From an uncultured Synergistales bacterium (GTDB lineage Bacteria; Synergistota; Synergistia; Synergistales; Aminobacteriaceae): a DNA stretch of 34,798 bases. Positions 23,727 through 31,520 of this stretch are shown piece after piece. The notes beneath the pieces are model-generated. The model did not search any database and was not told where the DNA came from. It worked only from the letters and a program-made list of their open reading frames with translations. The stretch is from the NCBI GenBank assembly GCA_905233525.1, contig CAJOEW010000007.1, positions 1-34,798 of the forward strand. The letters are read 5' to 3'. The stretch's first letter is position 1; each line of letters begins with the position of its first letter. A program made the translations under genes and the position numbers.

Positions 23727-24980
23727 ATGCTCAGAAAAATTTTTGCAATAACGCTGATCATTTCCATTCTAGCTCCGTCTGTTCTAACAGCTCAGGAAAA
23801 TGAAAGCACATCCGAAAATCAGGAACAGCCGCAGGAAATTGCCGAAGTTCAGGAAAATGTTGACGCTGCCGCCGAAAAACAAGCAGCTTTAACAGAACTT
23901 GAAAACACATTGGCAGGCCGTGAAGCTGATTTATCAAAACGCGAAGCCGAATTTAATTCACGTTATAACGCATTGGCAGCTAAAGTCCGTGAAGTTAATA
24001 ATACTTCCGCGGTTTTATTAGGCCGTGAAACTCAAGTTAATAAGCGCGAAATGGATTTAATGGCTCGTGAAGCAGAATTGGCACGCCGTGAAATGGCATT
24101 TGCTCAAGAGAGTCAGAAGTTCACAGAGGCTTCAATGGCTTTAACAGAACGTGAGGCTGATATTGCACGCCGAGAAAATGATTTAGCGAAACGCGAGGCA
24201 GAATTATTAGACAAAACAGCTTTAAAAAGTTCAGCCGATCAATTAACAGAACGCGAGGCAGCTCTTGCTAAACGTGAAGCAGATTTGACAGAACGTGAAG
24301 AGCGCGGCAACCGTTTTGAATTTTTAGCTAAACAATTCACAGAGACGGAAGCCGATTTAAAATCACGCATTGAAAAAATTTCAGAGCGCGAATCCGTCGT
24401 AAACGATCAGGAAGCAAAATTAAACACCCAAACCGCACAAATCAGCACTCATGAAAATGAGATCGCTAAACGTGAAAACGAATTGAACGCCCTTAAATCA
24501 GAGCTTGACTCAAAAAATAAAGAGTTAGCCTCAAAAGCTGAAGAGCTTACAAAACGCGAGTCCGATGTATTCAACCGTGAAGCAGAAGTAACAAAAAAAG
24601 ACGCTGATATGAATGACATGCAGGAATTATTAAAATCGTTCCCGGCATTTGATCCTGATAACTCAACTGAAGCGGCCGTAATAGTCACTTATCCGATATC
24701 AGCTCAGGAACGCAAGGATCTTATTGCAATGCAGAGAAGCGCCTTTCAAAAATACAACTCAAAACAAATTACGCGCGCTTTTGAAGATTATGTAAAGGCA
24801 GCAGAAGCTCAACCAGGTGTAAATTATTTAGCGGCATATTGGGCAGCGTTATCAGCCAGTAGATTAAATAATCATCGTGATGACGCTTTAAAATGGCTTA
24901 ACAGGGCGCTTGAGATCAATCCGAGATATAAGCCTGCTCAAGAATTAAAGAAGCGTCTAGAAGGCACTCGCCGCCGTTAA
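23727..24980 (+). CDS. Secreted long coiled-coil protein with C-terminal TPR
   Basis: 417 residues. Signal peptide at 1-22 (ends LTAQ). A Gln/Glu-rich spacer (about 23-50) leads to a very regular coiled coil at about 50-300 in which Arg-Glu recurs every seven residues (READLSKREAEF, LTEREADIARRENDLAKREA, and many more). The C-terminal part (about 325-417) is TPR-like, with FQKYNSKQITRAFEDYVKAA and ALKWLNRALEINPRYKPAQE. A 250-residue coil could be over 30 nm long, so a periplasmic spacer or tether is plausible. No cell-wall or membrane anchor except the signal is seen. No family assigned. It has its own promoter and terminator. SD AGGAGG is 11 nt from ATG. Confidence 0.85.
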   Translation: MLRKIFAITLIISILAPSVLTAQENESTSENQEQPQEIAEVQENVDAAAEKQAALTELENTLAGREADLSKREAEFNSRYNALAAKVREVNNTSAVLLGRETQVNKREMDLMAREAELARREMAFAQESQKFTEASMALTEREADIARRENDLAKREAELLDKTALKSSADQLTEREAALAKREADLTEREERGNRFEFLAKQFTETEADLKSRIEKISERESVVNDQEAKLNTQTAQISTHENEIAKRENELNALKSELDSKNKELASKAEELTKRESDVFNREAEVTKKDADMNDMQELLKSFPAFDPDNSTEAAVIVTYPISAQERKDLIAMQRSAFQKYNSKQITRAFEDYVKAAEAQPGVNYLAAYWAALSASRLNNHRDDALKWLNRALEINPRYKPAQELKKRLEGTRRR

Positions 24981-25002
24981 TTATTTATAACAATTTGGCA
25001 AT

Positions 25003-25044
25003 TTTCCCCCAGTGCGTTTTTGATTGGGGGAATATATTTTTTTT
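25003..25044 (+). terminator. Strong terminator hairpin directly upstream of the dnaJ ribosome-binding site
   Basis: TTCCCCCA (25004-25011) pairs with TGGGGGAA (25025-25032) and a run of T's follows at 25037-25044. Only 6 bases separate the T run from the dnaJ SD (25051-25056). It ends the coiled-coil gene and may also act as an attenuator for dnaJ. Confidence 0.9.
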
Positions 25045-25068
25045 ATTCATAGGAGGTTTTTTAGAGTT

Positions 25069-26214
25069 TTGGAAGATCTTTACGAGTTATTAGAAGTTAA
25101 CCGCGACGCTACACAGGACGAGATCAAAAAATCTTACAGAAAATTAGCTCACAAATACCACCCAGATGCAAATCCAGGTAATAAAGAAGCAGAAGAGAAA
25201 TTTAAAAAAATTAACGCCGCTTATTCTGTTTTAAGTGATCCAAATAAACGCGCTCAATATGATCATTACGGCACAACAGGAAATAACGGAGGCTTTGACG
25301 CAGGCGGAATTGATTTAAATGACATATTCGGCGATCTGTTTTCAAGTTTTGCCGGCGGTTTTGGTGGAGGTTTCAGTCGTTCGCAAGGCCGTGCACGTTC
25401 ACATGTAAGAAGAGGCAGCGATTTAGAATTGATCGTAAATATTTCACTTCTTGACGCTGCAAAAGGCATTACACGCGATTTTGAGATCATGCGATGGGAA
25501 ATTTGCGAGACCTGCCACGGAACAGGAGCTAAAGAAGGTTCAAAGCCTGAAACTTGCAAAACCTGTAACGGTTCCGGCCAAGTGAGACAAACTCAGCGCA
25601 CAGTTTTTGGACAATTCATAACTGAAACAACGTGCCCTGATTGCGGAGGTACAGGAGAAACGGTTAAAGATAAATGTTTAAATTGCGACGGTGCCGGAAG
25701 AATTCACAGGAAGCACGAAATTAAAGACGTGAAAATCCCTGCAGGTGTCAGCCGTGGAATGCGTTTACGTTTGAGCGGCCAAGGTGATGCAGGAATCCAC
25801 GGAGGCGAGTCAGGCGATTTATATCTTGTTATAAATGTCCAGCCTGATGAAAATTTTGAACGCGATGGAAATGATTTACATACTCGTTTAATTTTGACAT
25901 ATCCGCAGGCAGTTTTAGGCGCTGAAATTGAAATTAAAACACTGACGGGCGAGACCGAAAAAATCACAGTGCCTTCAGGAACTTCACAGGGCGAGATCTT
26001 AAAAATTAAAAACCAGGGAATGCCCAAGCTCGGTAATATAAATTCAAAAGGAGATTTATTAGTTCACGTGTTTATAGACGTTCCAAAAGAATTAACGGAA
26101 AAACAGCGCGAGCTTATAAAAAATTTAGCCGCTGAAATGAGCAGTCCTGTTAATGAAAATTCAGGGAGTAATTTCGGCTCGTTCTTCAAAAATATTTTCA
26201 CAGGCAAAAAATAA
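25069..26214 (+). CDS. dnaJ: Chaperone DnaJ
   Basis: J-protein that hands unfolded substrates to DnaK and stimulates its ATPase. About 381 residues. J domain with the HPD motif at 31-33 in KYHPDANPG, a Gly/Phe-rich region (about 75-115), four zinc-finger repeats of C-x-x-C-x-G-x-G between about 146 and 210 ([32 protein letters not shown]), and the C-terminal substrate domain ending near NIFTGKK. Start is TTG 25069: AGGAGG (25051-25056) lies 12 nt upstream and the protein then begins [14 protein letters not shown], as in the family. An upstream in-frame start (25024) would place the SD inside the gene. grpE and dnaK are not adjacent. Confidence 0.96.
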   Translation: MEDLYELLEVNRDATQDEIKKSYRKLAHKYHPDANPGNKEAEEKFKKINAAYSVLSDPNKRAQYDHYGTTGNNGGFDAGGIDLNDIFGDLFSSFAGGFGGGFSRSQGRARSHVRRGSDLELIVNISLLDAAKGITRDFEIMRWEICETCHGTGAKEGSKPETCKTCNGSGQVRQTQRTVFGQFITETTCPDCGGTGETVKDKCLNCDGAGRIHRKHEIKDVKIPAGVSRGMRLRLSGQGDAGIHGGESGDLYLVINVQPDENFERDGNDLHTRLILTYPQAVLGAEIEIKTLTGETEKITVPSGTSQGEILKIKNQGMPKLGNINSKGDLLVHVFIDVPKELTEKQRELIKNLAAEMSSPVNENSGSNFGSFFKNIFTGKK

Positions 26215-26234
26215 TTTTATGGAGTGATAAAAAA

Positions 26235-27035
26235 ATGTCAGCAATTTCTATAGATATTGATAGCATTATATCAAGTTTGGGCGGTCTTGTTGTTGCTGTA
26301 GTTATAATTTTCTTCGTACTGTCATCAGCAATTAAGATCGTTCCGGAATATAAGCGCATTGTTTTATTCAGGTTAGGCCGTTTAGTAGGATCGCGCGGTC
26401 CAGGAATTGTTTTTATTGCTCCGTTCATTGATAAGGCTGTCAGTGTTGACTTGAGAATTTTAACGCTCGATGTTCCTGTTCAGGAAGTCATAACAAAAGA
26501 TAACGTAGCCATAAAAGTAAATGCCGTTGTTTATTTCAGAGTGCTTGAGCCTTCAAAATCAGTTGTAGAGGTTGAAAATTATGTGATCGCCACAAGCCAG
26601 TTAGCACAGACGACATTAAGATCGGTTGTAGGATCGGTTGAGCTTGACGAAGTTTTATCATCGCGCGAAAAAATAAATCAAGAGCTTCAAAAAATTATCG
26701 ACGACCGCACAGATCCATGGGGAATAAAGGTCAGCGCCGTCGAGGTAAAAGAGCTTGAATTACCTGAAGGAATGAAACGCGCCATGGCAAGACAAGCTGA
26801 AGCAGAACGCGAACGCAGAGCAAAAATAATTTCAGCAGAAGGCGAATTGCAGGCAGCTTCAAAATTATCAGAGGCAGCGCGCGCAATGGAAGTATCGCCG
26901 GTTACATTGCAGTTAAGATATTTGCAGACAATACGGGAAATTTCAGGCGAACGCAATACAACGACGTTCTTTCCGATTCCGGTTGATTTAATTCAGCCGT
27001 TCTTGAAAAATTTAATGAACACTCAGGAGAAATAA
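26235..27035 (+). CDS. SPFH/Band-7 (slipin/stomatin-like) membrane protein
   Basis: 266 residues: one N-terminal membrane helix (about 12-32), then the SPFH domain. Slipin signatures are [60 protein letters not shown], and the Glu/Arg-rich coiled helix [20 protein letters not shown] ending with [11 protein letters not shown]. Such proteins form oligomeric membrane microdomains and often pair with an NfeD-type protease; none is adjacent. It lies 20 bp after dnaJ and 7 bp before alaS. Weak GGAG SD, 10 nt from ATG. Confidence 0.9.
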   Translation: MSAISIDIDSIISSLGGLVVAVVIIFFVLSSAIKIVPEYKRIVLFRLGRLVGSRGPGIVFIAPFIDKAVSVDLRILTLDVPVQEVITKDNVAIKVNAVVYFRVLEPSKSVVEVENYVIATSQLAQTTLRSVVGSVELDEVLSSREKINQELQKIIDDRTDPWGIKVSAVEVKELELPEGMKRAMARQAEAERERRAKIISAEGELQAASKLSEAARAMEVSPVTLQLRYLQTIREISGERNTTTFFPIPVDLIQPFLKNLMNTQEK

Positions 27036-27042
27036 TAATCAC

Positions 27043-29685
27043 ATGAAAAAATTAACAGCGTTTGAAATTCGAGAACTATTTATAAAATTTTGGGAATCTA
27101 AAGGCGCAAAACATTTACAGAGCTTTTCGCTTGTGCCTGATGATCCTTCGTTATTGTTCACGATCGCCGGTATGGTGCCGTTGAAGCCGTATTATTTAGG
27201 AATCAAAGAACCTGAATATCCGCGTGTAGTGACTTGTCAAAAATGCGTCCGCACAAATGATATTGAAAACGTAGGACGTACAGCAAGACATCATACATTT
27301 TTTGAAATGCTCGGTAATTTCACATGGGGAAGCTACTTCAAACACGAGGCTATAACATGGGCGTGGGAGTTCTTAACGAAATATATTGAGCTTGATCCGA
27401 ATAGATTATATGCAACGATTTATAAAGACGATGAAGAAGCTTATAACGTCTGGCGCAATGATGTCGGATTACCTGATGAAAAAATTTTCAGGTTCGGCCA
27501 AGATGATAATTACTGGTTTATGGGTGAAACTGGGCCGTGCGGTCCCTGCTCTGAAATTTATTACGACCGCGGCGAAAAATATTCATGCGGTAAAAAAACA
27601 TGCGGAGTAGGCTGCGATTGCGATCGTTATATGGAAATTTGGAATCTCGTTTTTACTCAGTTCGATCGCCAAAAAGACGGAAGCTTGCCATTATTGCCTC
27701 ATAAAAATATCGATACAGGCATGGGCTTGGAACGTTTAGCCAGCGTTATTCAGGAAGTCGATACGAATTATGAAACGGATTTATTTACGCCGTTAATTGA
27801 TTACACTTGCAGCAAGACCGGAATAAAATACGGAACTGATCCTAAAAATGACATGGCCGCGCGCGTTATAGCTGATCATATTCGTGCAGTAGCTTTTATG
27901 CTCGCTGATGGTGTATTGCCTTCAAACGATGGACCAGGCTACGTTTTAAGAAGGTTGTTGCGCCGCGCTGTACGTTTTGGAAAATTGTTAGGCTTTGAAA
28001 AAAATTTCCTGTGCGAATATCTGCCGATCTTAATAAAAATCATGGGAGATCCTTACCGTGAATTGATCGATCAGCGCCCTGTAATCGAAAATATTATCAA
28101 CATCGAAGAAGAAAAATTTAATAATACGCTTCGTCAAGGTACTGAATTATTTGAGAGCGAATGCAGAAAATTAAAGGCTCAAGGCAAAAATATTATCAGC
28201 GGCGAAATAATTTTCACGTTATATGATACTTACGGATTTCCGCCTGAATTAACACGTGAAATGGCTGAAGAGCAAAATTTAAAACTGGACGAGGACGGAT
28301 TTAAAAAATCAATGGAACTTCAAAGAGAACGCGCCAGATCGTCCAGCAAACAGAAAAAAAGCGCATTGACCGGAGATGTTTATAACGATATCGAAAATGA
28401 ATCCGGTAAAACAGAATTTACAGGCTATGAAAATTATAAAGATACCGGAAAAATTTTAGCGCTCTTAAATTCTGAAGGCCGCCATGAAAAAATTACGGCT
28501 GCAGGAGAATTTGAGATCGTGCTTGATAGAACACCGTTTTATGCTGAACGCGGCGGCGAAGTCGGTGATACAGGTATCATGAGAATTAACGGCCATGAAA
28601 TAAAAATTATTAACACCGTTCCTCACGGAAATATAATCGTACACACAGCTAAACTTGAAAATAATATTACAATTTCGACCGGCGGTATTGTTGAATGTGA
28701 AGTCGATAACGAACGCAGAAAAGCTATTCGCCGCAATCATACAGCCACGCATTTATTACACGAAGCATTAGGACAAATTTTAGGCCGCCATGTTCGTCAA
28801 GCCGGTTCACTTGTTACGGATGAATTTTTGAGATTTGATTTTACACATCATTCGCCGGTTACTGATGATGAAATTATTCAGGCTGAAAAAATCGTGAACG
28901 AACAAATTTTATTAAACACAGAATTAAAAATAAATTCATACACTCGCGACGAAGCCCAAAATTTAGGAGCTAAAGCCTTATTCGAAGAAAAATACGGTGA
29001 AATTGTTCGTGTCGTAGATGTGCCAGGCTTTTCAATGGAATTATGCGGCGGCTTGCATGTCACAAGAACGGGCGATATCGGAAGCTTTAAAATTTTGCGT
29101 GAAGAAAGTATAGGATCAGGCACCCGCAGGATTTTAGCATTAACCGGTATGAATGTTATAAACATGCTGCAAAAATTATCGAGCCTGAAAAATTCATTAA
29201 CGGCATTATTAGCGACTGACGAAGAAAATTTACAGGAGCGCGCAAAATCACTCGTAAATGAAATTAAAACAATGCGCACAGAAATTCAGAACGCGAAATT
29301 AAAAGAGCTGCTCTCAAATTCTGAAAAGTTCTTACAGCACGAGGATATTAACGGAATTTCTATCGAAACTGGAAGATTTCCGGATGTAAAACCTGAAATG
29401 CTGCGTGATATTGGAGATAAAGCGCGTTCAAAGGCTGAAGCCTGCGTTGTAATTTTAGCCTCATTAAATTCTGAAAATGCCTGCCAGCTCGTAATAATGG
29501 CTAATGAAAAAGCCGTATCAAAAGGAATTGATTCAGGTTTACTCGTAAAAGAAGCCTGCGTAATTCTCGGAGGTAAAGGCGGCGGACGTAAGAACACAGC
29601 TCAAGGCGGCGGACGTAACGGAGAAAATTTAGACAGCGCATTAAATAAAATTCATGACATCATCAGGAAGAGTACTGGCGCTTGA
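27043..29685 (+). CDS. alaS: Alanine-tRNA ligase
   Basis: Charges tRNA-Ala and edits mis-charged Ser/Gly. 880 residues, the normal length. Catalytic class II core at about 1-350 (FTIAGMVPLKPYYLG, MLGNFTWGSYFKHEAI, GMGLERLASV), tRNA-recognition region, editing domain with zinc ligands His566 and His570 in NHTATHLLHEAL and Cys668/His672 in CGGLHVTRTGDIGSF, and the C-Ala domain (GGKGGGRKNTAQGGG). Extra cysteines in the catalytic region (CGKKTCGVGCDC near residue 183) suggest an additional metal-binding insertion. It lies 7 bp after the SPFH gene; AGGAG is 13 nt from ATG. It overlaps ruvX by 32 bp. Confidence 0.98.
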   Translation: MKKLTAFEIRELFIKFWESKGAKHLQSFSLVPDDPSLLFTIAGMVPLKPYYLGIKEPEYPRVVTCQKCVRTNDIENVGRTARHHTFFEMLGNFTWGSYFKHEAITWAWEFLTKYIELDPNRLYATIYKDDEEAYNVWRNDVGLPDEKIFRFGQDDNYWFMGETGPCGPCSEIYYDRGEKYSCGKKTCGVGCDCDRYMEIWNLVFTQFDRQKDGSLPLLPHKNIDTGMGLERLASVIQEVDTNYETDLFTPLIDYTCSKTGIKYGTDPKNDMAARVIADHIRAVAFMLADGVLPSNDGPGYVLRRLLRRAVRFGKLLGFEKNFLCEYLPILIKIMGDPYRELIDQRPVIENIINIEEEKFNNTLRQGTELFESECRKLKAQGKNIISGEIIFTLYDTYGFPPELTREMAEEQNLKLDEDGFKKSMELQRERARSSSKQKKSALTGDVYNDIENESGKTEFTGYENYKDTGKILALLNSEGRHEKITAAGEFEIVLDRTPFYAERGGEVGDTGIMRINGHEIKIINTVPHGNIIVHTAKLENNITISTGGIVECEVDNERRKAIRRNHTATHLLHEALGQILGRHVRQAGSLVTDEFLRFDFTHHSPVTDDEIIQAEKIVNEQILLNTELKINSYTRDEAQNLGAKALFEEKYGEIVRVVDVPGFSMELCGGLHVTRTGDIGSFKILREESIGSGTRRILALTGMNVINMLQKLSSLKNSLTALLATDEENLQERAKSLVNEIKTMRTEIQNAKLKELLSNSEKFLQHEDINGISIETGRFPDVKPEMLRDIGDKARSKAEACVVILASLNSENACQLVIMANEKAVSKGIDSGLLVKEACVILGGKGGGRKNTAQGGGRNGENLDSALNKIHDIIRKSTGA

Positions 29686-30076
29686 TATCGGATCGGTAAG
29701 AGTTGGAGCAGCTGTCAGTGATTTTAACCGTATCATTGCTCAAGGTTTAGGCGTATGGAATTTTGAGACATGGCGGGAAGAATTTGACGCTAGTTTAAAA
29801 AAATATGATCCTGCAATAATCGTAATAGGCTTACCAGTTCGGACTGACGGCACTCACGGCGATGCATGTATAAACGTGAAAGCAATTATGAAAAAATTAA
29901 GCGCTGAATATCCTGAACGCGAATTTGAATTATATGACGAACGCTTCACAACGAGAATAGCTCAGGACGTTTTGATCTCAGCCGATATATCAAGACGGTC
30001 GCGAAAAAAACATGTTGATAAACTTGCAGCCGTGATAATTTTAGAAAGCTGGTTAGAATCCCGCCGGCAATATTAA
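29654..30076 (+). CDS. ruvX: Putative pre-16S rRNA nuclease / Holliday junction resolvase-like RuvX (YqgF)
   Basis: 140 residues, YqgF fold. Members trim the 5' end of 16S rRNA precursor and belong to the RNase H-like fold. Motifs: VLALDIGSVRVGAAVSDFN (first catalytic Asp), IIVIGLPVRTDGTHGDA, the F-E-L-Y-D-E-R-F-T-T-R strand, and the H-V-D-K-L-A-A-V-I-I-L-E-S-W-L end. ATG 29654 lies inside the end of alaS (32-bp overlap) and has no SD within the usual distance, so translation probably depends on alaS. A terminator follows. Confidence 0.93.
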   Translation: MTSSGRVLALDIGSVRVGAAVSDFNRIIAQGLGVWNFETWREEFDASLKKYDPAIIVIGLPVRTDGTHGDACINVKAIMKKLSAEYPEREFELYDERFTTRIAQDVLISADISRRSRKKHVDKLAAVIILESWLESRRQY

Positions 30077-30086
30077 AATTAAAACA

Positions 30087-30124
30087 CCCTCCCGATTTTT
30101 TTGATCAGGAGGGCAATTTTTTTT
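30087..30124. terminator. Bidirectional terminator between ruvX and pssA
   Basis: CCCTCC (30087-30092) pairs with GGAGGG (30108-30113), with inner GAT/ATC pairs, followed by T's at 30117-30124. A-rich sequence on the left (30075-30084) could serve the minus strand. Confidence 0.88.
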
Positions 30125-30145
30125 CGTAATCAAATTTTACGCGGC

Positions 30146-30895
30146 TTAATGCGATTTTTCTGAGTAAGCTTCATTACGCGCTTCAGGTCTCAACAGCCAT
30201 TCTCCCCAATCAAAATGTATGAGACCTCCCAAAATATACGCCGTGAATACAAATAAAGGTGCTGCACTCTTGAGAAATATAAACGACAGCGCCAATAATG
30301 AGAACGACGCAAAACATTTAACTTTATCCGCACTCTTGTTCGTAAGTTTTTTTAAATTCGCATAAGGAATACTTGAGATCATTAACAATCCTGTCAAGAA
30401 TAATATTAACGCCGTTATAAGCCCTGGTAATTTAACACCTGCAATTATAAACGATGCTACAAATAATCCGCCGGCAGGACATGGTAAACCTTGAAACGGT
30501 CCCGGAACATGAACAACATTAAAACGCGCAAGCCTCAAAGCTACACACAACGCAAAAAAACTCGCAGCTATAACACCGATTAAATATAAGCCTCTCAATT
30601 CAGAATGATATAACAATACAGCCGGAGCAACTCCAAAACTTACAAGATCGGCCAAGCTGTCAAATTCAAGTCCGAATTGAGATCCGCCGCCTAACATTCT
30701 CGCGATCTTACCGTCAAGGCCATCAAATATCACTGCAAAAAATATTAACCACGCCGCCGGCAATACATGATTATTTAATACAAGCATGATCGAAAATAAT
30801 CCGCATAATAAATTCCCGCTCGTTACCATGTTTGGCGCGATCTGTTTAAATTCTAATTGTTTCCTGTTAAAACGCTCATGTTTCAAAAATTTCAC
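30146..30895 (-). CDS. pssA: CDP-diacylglycerol-serine O-phosphatidyltransferase
   Basis: Makes phosphatidylserine from CDP-diacylglycerol and serine in the inner membrane. About 249 residues with several helices. The CDP-alcohol transferase motif D-G-x-x-D-(x)-x-A-R-x(8)-G-x(3)-D-x(3)-D is present: DGLDGKIARMLGGG then QFGLEFDSLADLVSFG at about residues 58-87. Start GTG 30895 is preferred: it overlaps the psd stop as GTGA, and AGGAG lies 10 nt upstream. Earlier TTG 30916 would place this SD inside the gene. With psd it gives phosphatidylethanolamine synthesis. Confidence 0.93.
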   Translation of the reverse strand: MKFLKHERFNRKQLEFKQIAPNMVTSGNLLCGLFSIMLVLNNHVLPAAWLIFFAVIFDGLDGKIARMLGGGSQFGLEFDSLADLVSFGVAPAVLLYHSELRGLYLIGVIAASFFALCVALRLARFNVVHVPGPFQGLPCPAGGLFVASFIIAGVKLPGLITALILFLTGLLMISSIPYANLKKLTNKSADKVKCFASFSLLALSFIFLKSAAPLFVFTAYILGGLIHFDWGEWLLRPEARNEAYSEKSH

Positions 30896-31512
30896 TGGCT
30901 TATCACTCCTATACAAGTTAATCCGGCTTTTACTCTATCACCGGTTTTAATTTTTACAACAACGTCCAGAGGCAAATACACATCGACGCGCGAACCAAGT
31001 TTAATCATTCCTAGCCGCTGTCCTGTCTCTAACACGTCGCCTGATTTTAACCTGCATACTATACGTCTTGCAACCAGTCCCGCAATTTGAACGACAAGCA
31101 CAGCTCCCCATTGAGTCGTTAAACCTATTAAATTACGCTCGTTAATTTCAGAAGCTTTTTCAGCAAACGCAGCGATCTTTTTTCCAGGGACATATTCCAG
31201 ATAATTTACAATTCCTGTGCATGGCGCTCTATTAACATGAACGCTAAAGACATTCATAAAAATTCCAATCTTGATCGATCTTCCTGCAAAAGGGTGATCG
31301 ACTTCAGAGATCTCTACGATTTTTCCATCAGCAGGCGAATAAAAATTACCGTCTTTATAATCTGCGTTACGTTCAGGATCTCTGAAGAACCATATTACAA
31401 ACAAACATAAAGCTAAAATTACCAGCGCAGGTACATACGAGATAAAGGCTGATAATACGGCGCATATAATCAAAAATATTACCGGTTTAATTCCGTCGCG
31501 AGCTATTCTCAT
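30892..31512 (-). CDS. psd: Phosphatidylserine decarboxylase (short, archaeal-type Psd)
   Basis: Decarboxylates phosphatidylserine to phosphatidylethanolamine. 206 residues, of the short Psd class. Two N-terminal helices (about 10-42), then FFRDPERN, GNFYSPADGKIVEI, SVHVNRAPCTG and MIKLGSRVDVYLP. The proenzyme self-cleaves between Gly173 and Ser174 to create the pyruvoyl cofactor. It is 8 bp after gyrA and overlaps pssA by 4 bp (GTGA), so the two phospholipid genes are coupled. No good SD before ATG 31512; coupling to gyrA is likely. Confidence 0.93.
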   Translation of the reverse strand: MRIARDGIKPVIFLIICAVLSAFISYVPALVILALCLFVIWFFRDPERNADYKDGNFYSPADGKIVEISEVDHPFAGRSIKIGIFMNVFSVHVNRAPCTGIVNYLEYVPGKKIAAFAEKASEINERNLIGLTTQWGAVLVVQIAGLVARRIVCRLKSGDVLETGQRLGMIKLGSRVDVYLPLDVVVKIKTGDRVKAGLTCIGVISQ

Positions 31513-31520
31513 TTTTTTAT

